Origin: Bacillota bacterium
Lineage (GTDB): Bacteria > Bacillota > Tb-RUG-66
DNA: 6,705 nt
Assembly: GCA_016288255.1 (NCBI GenBank)
Contig: JAEEYS010000129.1
Span: forward strand, 1-6,705
Reading direction: 5' to 3'
Below the pieces are notes generated by a model. That model made no database searches, was not told where the DNA came from, and worked only from the letters and a program-made list of their open reading frames with translations. Positions 1-5,974 of the stretch are shown piece after piece. The translations under genes were made by a program, and so were the position numbers. Within the stretch, counting starts at the first letter, position 1. Every line of letters starts with the position of its first letter.

Positions 1-26
1 CTATTTGATAGAGTTTTTACATTTTT

Positions 27-1325
27 TTATTCATTTCCTGACCGCTCAGTGATTCTTCCTACCCGTTCTATGTTCGCTCCCAGATTTTTCAGCATTCTTT
101 CCAGCCTTTCGTATCCTCTTTCGATATGTTTGATTTCCTCCACCGTAGTCATGCCTTCCGCCGCAAGGCCTGCCAAAACCAGCGCCGCGCCGCCTCTCAG
201 ATCCTTTGCTTTCACTCTCGCCCCCCGCAAGGCTTCCACCCCTTCGATAACGGCAGTGTTTTCCCGTATCTTGATATTCGCGCCCATTTTATTCAATTCT
301 TTGCTGTACTCAAACCGATTTTCAAAAATCGTTTCTTCCACTGTGGATCTGCCTTGACACAAAGAAAGAAAAGTGCAGATCTGCGGCTGCATGTCCGTGG
401 GAAATCCCGGATAAGGCAGCGTGACAAGATGCGGTATTTTCCTGAGAATCCTATTTTTTGCGGAAAGAAAGAGCCCTTCGTTCTCTGTCTTTATCTGACA
501 GCCCGCCTGTGTCAAGCATTTCAAAACCGGAAGCAAGGTCTCCTCTTCCGCACCTTTTACCATCACCTCGCCGCCGGTGATAGCTCCCGCCGCAAGCATT
601 GTGCCGGCCACGATCCGATCGGCCATGATGGTATGCTTTACGTGTTTTCTCAAAAACGCCGTTCCCTGTATCGTAACGGTATCAGTACCGGCTCCGGAAA
701 TCTTTGCGCCCATCCTATGTAGATATCTTTCCAGATCAACGATCTCCGGTTCTCTTGCCGCGTTGCGGATCACCGTTGTCCCTTTCGCTTTCACCGCCGC
801 CATCATAATATTTTCCGTGGCGCCCACACTGGGATAATCCAGCAAAATTTCCGTCCCGATCAGCTCTTTTGCCGCCGCGTGGATTAAGCCGTCCTCTTCC
901 GTGATCTCGGCGCCAAGCGCACGAAGCCCCTTTAAGTGCAGATCGATCGGTCTTTTCCCGATCTCACAGCCGCCCGGAAATTCAATATCTACCTGTCCCA
1001 ATGTCGCCAAAATAGGGCCGATCAAAAAAATAGACGATCTCACTTCTTTCACCAAATGAGAAGGGACCCTCGGCTTTGTCATGCCGGAAGTATCCACAAA
1101 AACCGCTCTCCCCTTGTGATTTTCTTCTGTCTTTACCTCCGTGCCCAGCTCTTTTAGAATGCGGAGCATGGTCTCTATATCTTTCAGGTCAGGCATGTTT
1201 TCCAATACGGACACTCCCTGATGCAAAACAGAAGCCGCCAAGATCGGCAAAGCCGCGTTTTTGGCGCCGTGTATTTGAATACTTCCTTCCAAAGGAGTTC
1301 CCCCACAAATCAAAAAATCACTCAC
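27..1325 (-). CDS. murA: UDP-N-acetylglucosamine 1-carboxyvinyltransferase (MurA)
   Basis: Cytoplasmic enzyme that transfers enolpyruvate from PEP to UDP-GlcNAc, the first committed step of peptidoglycan synthesis. The 432-residue length is normal for MurA (about 420-440). Visible landmarks are the N-terminal GAKNAALPILAA loop with the Lys22-Asn23 pair, the catalytic loop PGGCEIGKRPIDLH with Cys120 (equivalent to E. coli Cys115, the fosfomycin target), FPTDMQ with Asp311 (equivalent to Asp305), an RGGAALVLAGLA segment, and HIERGYERLE near the C terminus. The start is GTG at 1325-1323, preceded by AGGAGG six bases upstream. It overlaps the end of murC by 8 bp (GTGAGTGA), which implies translational coupling. 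The stop is TAA at 29-27. Cys rather than Asp at position 120 predicts fosfomycin sensitivity at the target level (inference). Whether the organism has a second MurA paralogue cannot be seen. Identification is secure. Confidence 0.97.
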   Translation of the reverse strand: MSDFLICGGTPLEGSIQIHGAKNAALPILAASVLHQGVSVLENMPDLKDIETMLRILKELGTEVKTEENHKGRAVFVDTSGMTKPRVPSHLVKEVRSSIFLIGPILATLGQVDIEFPGGCEIGKRPIDLHLKGLRALGAEITEEDGLIHAAAKELIGTEILLDYPSVGATENIMMAAVKAKGTTVIRNAAREPEIVDLERYLHRMGAKISGAGTDTVTIQGTAFLRKHVKHTIMADRIVAGTMLAAGAITGGEVMVKGAEEETLLPVLKCLTQAGCQIKTENEGLFLSAKNRILRKIPHLVTLPYPGFPTDMQPQICTFLSLCQGRSTVEETIFENRFEYSKELNKMGANIKIRENTAVIEGVEALRGARVKAKDLRGGAALVLAGLAAEGMTTVEEIKHIERGYERLERMLKNLGANIERVGRITERSGNE

Positions 1326-2736
1326 AAAAATCCTCCTCTTTCTCTTTTAGTGTTTTTGCCAATCGGCGGGAAATCTCACAAATGCTGCCGGCTCCAATGG
1401 TCATCACCAGATCGCCGGGGCTCAGCTCTTGCAGCAAAAAAGGGTAAATATCGTTTTTATTGCTGATATAAAATACTTTCGCGTATCCCGCTTCCTGTAT
1501 CCCGTCCGCGATCATCTCCCCCGAAACACCGCAAATTTTCCTTTCTCCCGCCCCGTAAATATCCGTCACCAGCACCACGTCCGCGCCAAGAAAAGCTTTG
1601 GAAAAAGCATCTTTTAGCTGCAGTGTTCTGGAATATCTGTGGGGTTGGAACACCGCAATGATCTTTCCCGCATGATATTCTTTCGCCGTTTTTAAAGCGC
1701 ACCTGATCTCCGTCGGGTGATGCGCGTAATCATCCGCAATAACGACCTTAGGCGCTCCTTTTTTGATTTCCCCTTGATACAGTATTTCAAATCTTCTTTT
1801 TACGCCTTCAAACGCCTTTAGCGCCTCCTTGATCGTCTCTAAAGGAATGCCTAGCCTATAAGCAGCGCCGATGCCGGCCAGTGCGTTATAAATGTTATGA
1901 ATCCCCGGGATCTTTATTTCCATGTCTCCCATAAAATCCCCCTGATACCAGAGCGCAAAAGTATTCCCAAAATTTTTGCGGCAGATGTTTTTGGCTGCCC
2001 AATCCGCCTCTTGTTCTATTCCGTAGGTCTCATGTGGCTTATGGATTTTTGTCAGATATTTTTCTATCTCCCGGGACCTTTTGTCATCTTGATTCAAAAA
2101 AACCATACCCTCGTTTTTTACATGACTGCAGAACATTTTGAATTGATTTTCCATGTTTTCCATGGTACCGTAAAAATCCAGGTGATCATTGTCCACATTG
2201 GTCACCACCGCATAATCCGAGCATACTTTCAAAAAAGAACCGTCGCTTTCATCCATCTCCGCGACCGCGAATTCTCCCTCTCCCGCTCTTGCGTTTTCCT
2301 GCGGTCCCTTTAATTTTCCCCCTATCATGACCGTAGGATCCAATCCTCCTTTTTCCATCATCAAAGCGATCAAAGCGGAAGTCGTTGTCTTTCCGTGGGT
2401 CCCCGCCACGCCGATTTTTTTCTTGTCTTTTATCAGCTCATTCAGCATATCCATTCTGCTGATCACGGGAATATCGTTTTTTTGTAATTCCGTCAGCTCC
2501 GCGTTATTAGAAGGGATCGCGGAAGAAACAACACCCAGCTCCGCCCCCAAAACCTGCTCTTTACGGTGTCCTATAAAAACAACAGCGCCTTTTTCCCGCA
2601 GTTTTTTTGTGGTTTCCGTCTCTTTTTTGTCCGATCCGGATACCCGGTATCCTTTTTGCAGCAAAATTTCCGCAAGAGAGCTCATTCCCGTTCCGCCGAT
2701 CCCTATCAAATGTATTCTTTTCCCCACCGTAGCCAT
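1318..2736 (-). CDS. murC: UDP-N-acetylmuramate--L-alanine ligase (MurC)
   Basis: Cytoplasmic ATP-dependent Mur ligase that joins the first stem-peptide residue, usually L-Ala, to UDP-MurNAc. The 472 residues match the family length. Domain order is visible: an N-terminal UDP-binding Rossmann domain with GIGGTGM at 12-18; the central ATPase domain with P-loop GTHGKTTT at 112-119, MDESDGS at 161-167, TNVDNDHLDFYG at 179-190 and HNIYNALAG at 280-288; and a C-terminal ligase domain with RRFEILY at 314-320, DDYAHHPTEI at 335-344 and HRYSRT at 366-371. DDYAHHP and HRYSRT favour MurC over MurD, MurE or MurF. The start is ATG at 2736-2734, with AAAGGAG seven bases upstream. The TGA stop at 1320-1318 lies inside the start of murA, with no murB between them. 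A 10-bp inverted repeat abuts the ribosome binding site (see 2750-2798). No frame damage or missing catalytic residue was seen. Confidence 0.97.
   Translation of the reverse strand: MATVGKRIHLIGIGGTGMSSLAEILLQKGYRVSGSDKKETETTKKLREKGAVVFIGHRKEQVLGAELGVVSSAIPSNNAELTELQKNDIPVISRMDMLNELIKDKKKIGVAGTHGKTTTSALIALMMEKGGLDPTVMIGGKLKGPQENARAGEGEFAVAEMDESDGSFLKVCSDYAVVTNVDNDHLDFYGTMENMENQFKMFCSHVKNEGMVFLNQDDKRSREIEKYLTKIHKPHETYGIEQEADWAAKNICRKNFGNTFALWYQGDFMGDMEIKIPGIHNIYNALAGIGAAYRLGIPLETIKEALKAFEGVKRRFEILYQGEIKKGAPKVVIADDYAHHPTEIRCALKTAKEYHAGKIIAVFQPHRYSRTLQLKDAFSKAFLGADVVLVTDIYGAGERKICGVSGEMIADGIQEAGYAKVFYISNKNDIYPFLLQELSPGDLVMTIGAGSICEISRRLAKTLKEKEEDFCE
1332..1337 (-). promoter_or_regulatory. murA ribosome binding site inside murC
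   Basis: AGGAGG on the minus strand lies six bases before the GTG at 1325-1323 and inside the last codons of murC. It fixes the GTG as the murA start. Together with the 8-bp overlap of the two genes it indicates coupled translation. Confidence 0.8.
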
Positions 2737-2743
2737 TGCCGCA

Positions 2744-2750
2744 CTCCTTT
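2744..2750 (-). promoter_or_regulatory. murC ribosome binding site
   Basis: AAAGGAG on the minus strand, seven bases before the murC ATG, decides that start. Its first base is also the end of a 10-bp inverted repeat arm (2750-2759), so a hairpin in the murC leader would sit directly against it. Confidence 0.8.
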
Positions 2751-2798
2751 AAAGCAGTTTTCTTCTGCCGTCCTTTTCTTTCCTCTACAACTGCTTTA
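2750..2798 (-). repeat. 10-bp inverted repeat in the murC leader
   Basis: TAAAGCAGTT at 2750-2759 and AACTGCTTTA at 2789-2798 are perfect reverse complements separated by 29 bases. In a murC transcript the two arms could form a stem with a purine-rich loop. The 3' arm would end at the Shine-Dalgarno AAAGGAG. The arms are seen directly; a regulatory role is inference. There is no T tract after the stem in the murC direction, so it is not an intrinsic terminator. Confidence 0.55.
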
Positions 2799-2919
2799 TC
2801 TTATGCTTTGCCTTTTAAAACGTGCATTTTTGCCTGACCCAAAACACCGCCTAAAAGCATTTCCATACACGCTGTCTTGATTGAGTTAGTCTATTTCGTT
2901 CCGCACCTTCTTAAAGAGC

Positions 2920-2949
2920 ATTTCATCTTTCAATTGCTTTTTTTGACAA
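2920..2949 (-). promoter_or_regulatory. possible murC-murA promoter
   Basis: On the minus strand, TTGTCA (2949-2944) is followed after 18 bases by TGAAAT (2925-2920), a 5/6 and 4/6 match to the sigma-A consensus. A promoter is expected somewhere in this gap because ftsW ends in a terminator and only plus-strand genes lie between. The match is modest and other sites are possible, for example TTGGGT-N17-TTTAAA at about 2845-2816. Confidence 0.25.
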
Positions 2950-2972
2950 AACTCGTTACAATAGAGTTAATA
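2934..2972 (+). promoter_or_regulatory. probable promoter of the TPR-protein gene
   Basis: Two overlapping sigma-A-like pairs are present: a perfect -35 TTGACA (2943-2948) with GTTAAT 17 bases later (2966-2971), and TTGCTT (2934-2939) with TACAAT 17 bases later (2957-2962). Either would start transcription 20-40 bases before the gene at 3002. Which one is used cannot be told from the sequence. Confidence 0.5.
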
Positions 2973-2985
2973 TATGATTATCCAG

Positions 2986-2993
2986 AAAAGGAG
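2986..2993 (+). promoter_or_regulatory. ribosome binding site of the TPR-protein gene
   Basis: AAAAGGAG lies eight bases before the ATG at 3002. It supports this start, which keeps the full hydrophobic N-terminal segment of the protein. Confidence 0.8.
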
Positions 2994-3001
2994 TTGACCC
3001 T

Positions 3002-3883
3002 ATGTCTCCCATATCCATCATTGGGATCGCTATCATCATCGGGCTGTCCGTCTTGTGGACGCTGATGCCCGCTGCAGGAAAAAATGATCCAATCTTAGAA
3101 TATATCAACGAATGTAAATTCCAAGACGCTATCAAATTTGCAAAAAAAGAAATCGAATCCAAAACATTAAAACCCGAAAAAGAAAATTTGCGTATTTTGG
3201 ATATTGCCACCTGCTATCATCGTAATGGCAACTTTAAAGAGTCTATGGAATATCTGGATAAATTTACCATGACCAAAAACAGAAGAGACATCAACAGCTA
3301 TGCTTACGGTCTTCGCGCTTTGAACAATATTTTCATGAACAAAAGACTGGCCGATGCCAGACAGGATCTTCTGCACACCATCGAATTCGATCGTTTTTCA
3401 AAAAAACCGGAATTATATTATTCCCATTATATTGCTATGGCGATTGCAGAGTTGGCCTTAAAAGACAAAGACGCTGCGGAAGCGTTGATCGAAGGAACAC
3501 AGAGAAGAATCCACTCTCAGGTAAAGTATGGCGCTAACTTTTCTACCTACCGTATGACGGGTGAATATCGTATGATGCAGGAAAATTGCCTCATGGGTCT
3601 CTTTTTTGAGAGAATGAAAATGCCGGATCTGGCTGTTCGGTATTATAATAGAGCAATGAATTATGAATATCCGAACTACTACAGGAATAAAGCGCAGGAA
3701 TATCTGTCTCAATTTACAGAAGAAGAAATCAAAAAATATTCGGAAGATCCGCAGCAGCAAGGTTTATTCCAAGCAATAAAACAAAGAAGAAACGAAAGAA
3801 AAGAACAAAAAGAACAGGTCGCAGAAACAGAAGAACAAAAAGAACAGGTCGCAGAAACAGAAGAACAAAAAGAACAGGCGTAA
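3002..3883 (+). CDS. Membrane-anchored TPR-like protein of unknown function
   Basis: A 293-residue protein that I cannot assign to a named family. Residues 3-24 are a hydrophobic segment (ISIIGIAIIIGLSVLW), probably a membrane anchor or uncleaved signal, since no clear cleavage site is seen. The rest is soluble and largely helical. Residues around 64-88 (ATCYHRNGNFKESMEYLDKF) and 194-220 (LMGLFFERMKMPDLAVRYYNRAMN) have the spacing of small and aromatic residues typical of tetratricopeptide repeats, with less clear repeats between. The tail from about residue 236 is highly charged and ends in two exact copies of EQKEQVAETE plus a partial third (268-293). The start is supported by AAAAGGAG eight bases upstream and by a promoter at 2934-2972. 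No terminator follows, so reading through into the symporter operon is possible. By analogy with other TPR proteins it probably scaffolds a partner at the membrane; the partner is unknown. Confidence 0.85.
   Translation: MSPISIIGIAIIIGLSVLWTLMPAAGKNDPILEYINECKFQDAIKFAKKEIESKTLKPEKENLRILDIATCYHRNGNFKESMEYLDKFTMTKNRRDINSYAYGLRALNNIFMNKRLADARQDLLHTIEFDRFSKKPELYYSHYIAMAIAELALKDKDAAEALIEGTQRRIHSQVKYGANFSTYRMTGEYRMMQENCLMGLFFERMKMPDLAVRYYNRAMNYEYPNYYRNKAQEYLSQFTEEEIKKYSEDPQQQGLFQAIKQRRNERKEQKEQVAETEEQKEQVAETEEQKEQA
3803..3878 (+). repeat. 30-bp tandem repeat, 2.5 copies, in the 3' end of the TPR gene
   Basis: Two identical 30-bp units at 3803-3832 and 3833-3862 are followed by the first 16 bases of a third (3863-3878). 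The unit begins GAACAAAAAGAACAGG and encodes EQKEQVAETE. Its length is a multiple of three, so copy-number change by slippage would keep the reading frame. Exact nucleotide identity, including at synonymous sites, points to recent duplication. Confidence 0.9.
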
Positions 3884-3930
3884 CTGACTTGATTTTGCAC
3901 GTCTTTTTGCACAGATTCATAAAAAATAAA

Positions 3931-3962
3931 TTGACATCTGTTGTCATATTCATTATTATAAT
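3931..3962 (+). promoter_or_regulatory. promoter of the small-protein/symporter operon
   Basis: TTGACA at 3931-3936 is followed after 17 bases by TATTAT (3954-3959), overlapping a perfect TATAAT (3957-3962) at 20-base spacing. The setting is AT-rich, as expected for a sigma-A promoter. It lies about 220 bases upstream of the GTG at 4183, so the operon would have a long untranslated leader. Confidence 0.65.
3932..3946 (+). promoter_or_regulatory. inverted repeat over the -35 element, possible operator
   Basis: TGACA-N5-TGTCA is a perfect dyad that includes most of the -35 hexamer and the start of the spacer. A repressor bound here would block the polymerase. I do not recognise the motif as a known operator, and a 5-bp half-site can occur by chance in AT-rich DNA. 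Confidence 0.3.
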
Positions 3963-4182
3963 AGAAAAAGCATTTGTTTATAAAAATAAGTTATTGTGAT
4001 ATAGAGTATCATAATAATTATATTTTTTGAGATCTTTGACAAATCTCCATATGAGCCTTTCCACATGGCAAAAGCTATATTATTCTTTCCAGTGAATTTT
4101 ATTTTTTTATTTTTATAAATATCAAAATAAGAAAGGGGGATAGCGTTTTTTAACTTTCTAATTTAAAAGGAGGTTTTTATTA
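3963..4182 (+). other. AT-rich structured leader of the symporter operon
   Basis: About 220 non-coding bases with several possible hairpins. The first pairs 3989-4001 with 4007-4019 (13 pairs, two of them G-U, loop TAGAG) and is closely followed by T6 at 4023-4028, like a weak attenuator. Next are GAGAT/ATCTC (4029-4033 with 4043-4047) and CCATATG/CACATGG (4047-4053 with 4062-4068, one mismatch). The last is a U-rich/A-rich stem pairing 4102-4113 with 4124-4135. No known riboswitch consensus or T-box motif was recognised. The hairpins are drawn by eye and their stability is not calculated. Confidence 0.4.
4165..4173 (+). promoter_or_regulatory. ribosome binding site of the small membrane protein
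   Basis: AAAAGGAGG, a near-perfect Shine-Dalgarno, lies nine bases before GTG at 4183. The next in-frame ATG (4210) is 36 bases from it, and no start codon lies in frame between this site and the GTG. It is the main evidence that the 48-codon frame is translated. Confidence 0.85.
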
Positions 4183-4329
4183 GTGGGTGGTTACGGAGTA
4201 CAATGGTTTATGTTCTTCGGTTCTTTCATTTGCATCTGGATCTACGGTTTTGCTATGTATTTCTGGCTCGGCGCTAAATGGAAAAAAGAAGACGAAGAAA
4301 AGGCAAAATTGAAGGGAGATGACAAATAA
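4183..4329 (+). CDS. Small single-pass membrane protein, probable symporter accessory subunit
   Basis: A 48-residue protein starting at GTG 4183, supported by a strong AAAAGGAGG nine bases upstream. Residues 6-30 form one hydrophobic, aromatic-rich segment (VQWFMFFGSFICIWIYGF and on to FWLG). A lysine- and acid-rich cytoplasmic-type tail follows (AKWKKEDEEKAKLKGDDK). The TAA stop at 4327-4329 shares a base with the ATG of the symporter (TAATG), so the two are almost certainly co-translated. Small proteins encoded directly before SSS-family symporters are known, for example YhdT (DUF997) before PanF and YjcH (DUF485) before ActP. Those have two predicted membrane segments and are longer, and I see no clear match to either. 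The accessory role is inferred from position and coupling. An alternative is a leader peptide whose translation opens the symporter start, but the conserved-looking membrane-plus-tail layout argues for a functional protein. Confidence 0.8.
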   Translation: MGGYGVQWFMFFGSFICIWIYGFAMYFWLGAKWKKEDEEKAKLKGDDK

Positions 4330-5831
4330 TGGCAATGGGTAGTAATGCCGTCGTTATCGTTGTATTCGTTATTTATGTCGTCGCATTGTTTGTTATCTCA
4401 GTAATGTCTTCCAAAACAGTTAAAAGCCAAGAAGACTTTATTATCGGTGGTAGAAACATTGGATGGCTGGGTACAGCGCTTAGCGCAGCAGCTAGTAGTA
4501 ATAGTGCAGGTACCATGGTTGCGCACGCAGGTTCTGCATTTTTGGTAGGTCTCCAGTTCCACTGGGTATCTATGGGTATTGTTATGATTGAATCTTTAAA
4601 CATGTATCTTGTAATGTCTCCAAGAATCAGAAACTTTGCAGGACACAAAAATGTAATGACCATTCCGGATTATTACAAACAACGTTTCAAAAAAATGGGT
4701 TCTACTTTGCAGGCTGTAACTGCTACCATCATCGTATTATTCATGATTTCTTACTTGGTAGCTCAGTTTAAAGGTATGAGCTTCACCATCCAGAGCGTTA
4801 TGGGATGGCCGTTTGCACCGGCAGTTATCGTTTCTGCTATTATCGTTACTATTTACACCTTTGCCGGTGGTTACGTTGCAGTTGTATGGACCGACGTTAT
4901 CCAAGGGATCTTGATGTTAGGCGCTATGATCTTAATGCCTGTTTTGGCTATCACCAATGCAGGTGGATTCACAAACGCTATGAACGCTATCAGCACCATC
5001 AATCCTGATATGTTGTTACCGATCGGTTCCATGGGTGTATTCTATGCAATTGGTATGGGCTTCTCCGCATTAGGTTCTGGCGGGAACCCACACATCATTA
5101 CTCGTTACTTATCTGTTAAGAACAGAAAAGAAATCAGAAAAGCTGGTTTGATGACCGTTATTTTCGACTCCATCGTAACATACGGTGCAGTTATCGTTGG
5201 TTTCTTTGGTAGAGTAATCTTTACAGATCCAGCTATGTTGCCAGATGGCAATAGCGAATTGATTTACTATCAGATGGCTAACAAATTAATCCCGAACCAA
5301 ATCATCTTAGGGTTAATCTATGCAGCTATTTTCGCTGCTATCATGTCAACCATCGACTCCATGCTCCTTGTTGTATCGTCAACAGTGGTGCGTGACTTCT
5401 GGGAAAATATTATCAACAAAGGAAAACCATTGGATACAGCCTTTGTATTGAAAGTTAACAGAATTACGGTTGTTGTTGTAGCAGCTATCGCAATGATTGG
5501 TACTTTCTTTGCACCTGCAGGTATCTTGGTTCTGTCCCTATTTGCTTGGGCTGGGGTTGGTTGTTCTATTGGGCCGCCAATCATGGTATCCCTGTGGTAT
5601 AAGAAAACAACTGGTATTGGTGCTCTCTGCGGTGTATTAGCTGGTTTGATTACCGCTATGGCATTCCAGTTTATGCCATCCTTACAGTTCATGTATGGTG
5701 GACCGCCGGCATTCGTTGTTTCTGTTATCGTTACTTTATTAGTAAGTATGGCAACAGCAAGCCAGGCAGAAGACGAAGAAATTACAGATTGTCTGACAAC
5801 AGTAGCACCAGATATGCTCGAAGACATTTAA
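4329..5831 (+). CDS. Sodium:solute symporter (SSS family, PutP/PanF-like)
   Basis: Inner-membrane Na+-coupled transporter of 500 residues, the usual SSS length, with about 13 hydrophobic segments from residue 7 to 476. Family signatures are visible: DFIIGGRNIGWLGTALS at 36-52 leading into the broken core helix (SAAASSNSAG, 52-61), GGYVAVVWTDVIQG at 180-193, GGNPHIITRYLSVKN at 251-265, and AAIMSTIDSMLLVVSS at 336-351. The last carries Ser340-Thr341, matching the Na+-site Ser/Thr of PutP. The Asp that binds Na+ in the PutP core helix (ASDMSG) appears as Ser57 here. Substrate cannot be assigned; proline, pantothenate and monocarboxylates are all candidates. AGGGAG ten bases upstream supports ATG 4329, although ATG 4335 is possible. 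It is coupled to the 48-residue gene by TAATG and followed by a terminator. The tail (AEDEEITDCLTTVAPDMLEDI region) is acidic. Confidence 0.93.
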   Translation: MAMGSNAVVIVVFVIYVVALFVISVMSSKTVKSQEDFIIGGRNIGWLGTALSAAASSNSAGTMVAHAGSAFLVGLQFHWVSMGIVMIESLNMYLVMSPRIRNFAGHKNVMTIPDYYKQRFKKMGSTLQAVTATIIVLFMISYLVAQFKGMSFTIQSVMGWPFAPAVIVSAIIVTIYTFAGGYVAVVWTDVIQGILMLGAMILMPVLAITNAGGFTNAMNAISTINPDMLLPIGSMGVFYAIGMGFSALGSGGNPHIITRYLSVKNRKEIRKAGLMTVIFDSIVTYGAVIVGFFGRVIFTDPAMLPDGNSELIYYQMANKLIPNQIILGLIYAAIFAAIMSTIDSMLLVVSSTVVRDFWENIINKGKPLDTAFVLKVNRITVVVVAAIAMIGTFFAPAGILVLSLFAWAGVGCSIGPPIMVSLWYKKTTGIGALCGVLAGLITAMAFQFMPSLQFMYGGPPAFVVSVIVTLLVSMATASQAEDEEITDCLTTVAPDMLEDI

Positions 5832-5860
5832 TCAGTAATTTTCTAAAAGAAGTAAATAAA

Positions 5861-5892
5861 AAACCATCGGATCTTTATCCGATGGTTTTTTT
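5861..5892 (+). terminator. Rho-independent terminator of the symporter operon
   Basis: AAACCATCGGAT (5861-5872), loop CTTT, then ATCCGATGGTTT (5877-5888) form a perfect 12-bp stem. It is followed by a T run through 5892, about 30 bases after the symporter stop. The A run before the stem gives a weaker T tract on the other strand, so partial bidirectional action is possible. Confidence 0.93.
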
Positions 5893-5926
5893 CTGTCTTT
5901 TTTACTTTCCTTTGAGCTGTTTCCCG

Positions 5927-5967
5927 GAACGATACAAGGTCATAGTACAAATAAAAACATATCGTTC
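5927..5967. repeat. 8-bp inverted repeat between two terminators
   Basis: GAACGATA (5927-5934) and TATCGTTC (5960-5967) are perfect reverse complements with a 25-base spacer. They lie in the 83-base stretch between the symporter terminator and the ftsW terminator. No gene or clear promoter was seen there. It may be chance or a remnant of an insertion boundary. Confidence 0.3.
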
Positions 5968-5974
5968 TCAAATA

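Noticed and set aside
1..26. Start of a following gene such as ftsQ left of murA
   Set aside because: Only 26 bases remain and the single ATG on the minus strand is followed at once by a stop codon.
126..722. 198-codon plus-strand open frame opposite murA
   Set aside because: murA is certain on the other strand, and this frame has an arginine/histidine/proline-rich composition typical of antisense frames.
1897..2313. 138-codon plus-strand open frame inside murC
   Set aside because: It lies wholly opposite a secure murC with all its motifs, and the translation resembles no protein family.
3803..3878. CRISPR-like array
   Set aside because: The repeats are contiguous without spacers and lie in a coding frame.
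3892..3912. Terminator after the TPR gene
   Set aside because: The TTTTGCAC motif occurs twice as a direct repeat, not an inverted one, and no stem plus T tract is present.
3709..3953. Cys/Ser/Phe/Leu-rich minus-strand frames over the tandem repeats
   Set aside because: They are antisense translations of the EQKEQVAETE repeats and run through the promoter region at 3931. The repetition comes from the DNA repeat.
4036..4041. Second TTGACA in the leader as a promoter
   Set aside because: No acceptable -10 element lies 16-19 bases downstream (the bases there are around TTCCAC).
5318..5827. 169-codon minus-strand open frame opposite the symporter
   Set aside because: It is a shadow of the symporter coding frame, with a low-complexity threonine/isoleucine-rich translation and no supporting context.
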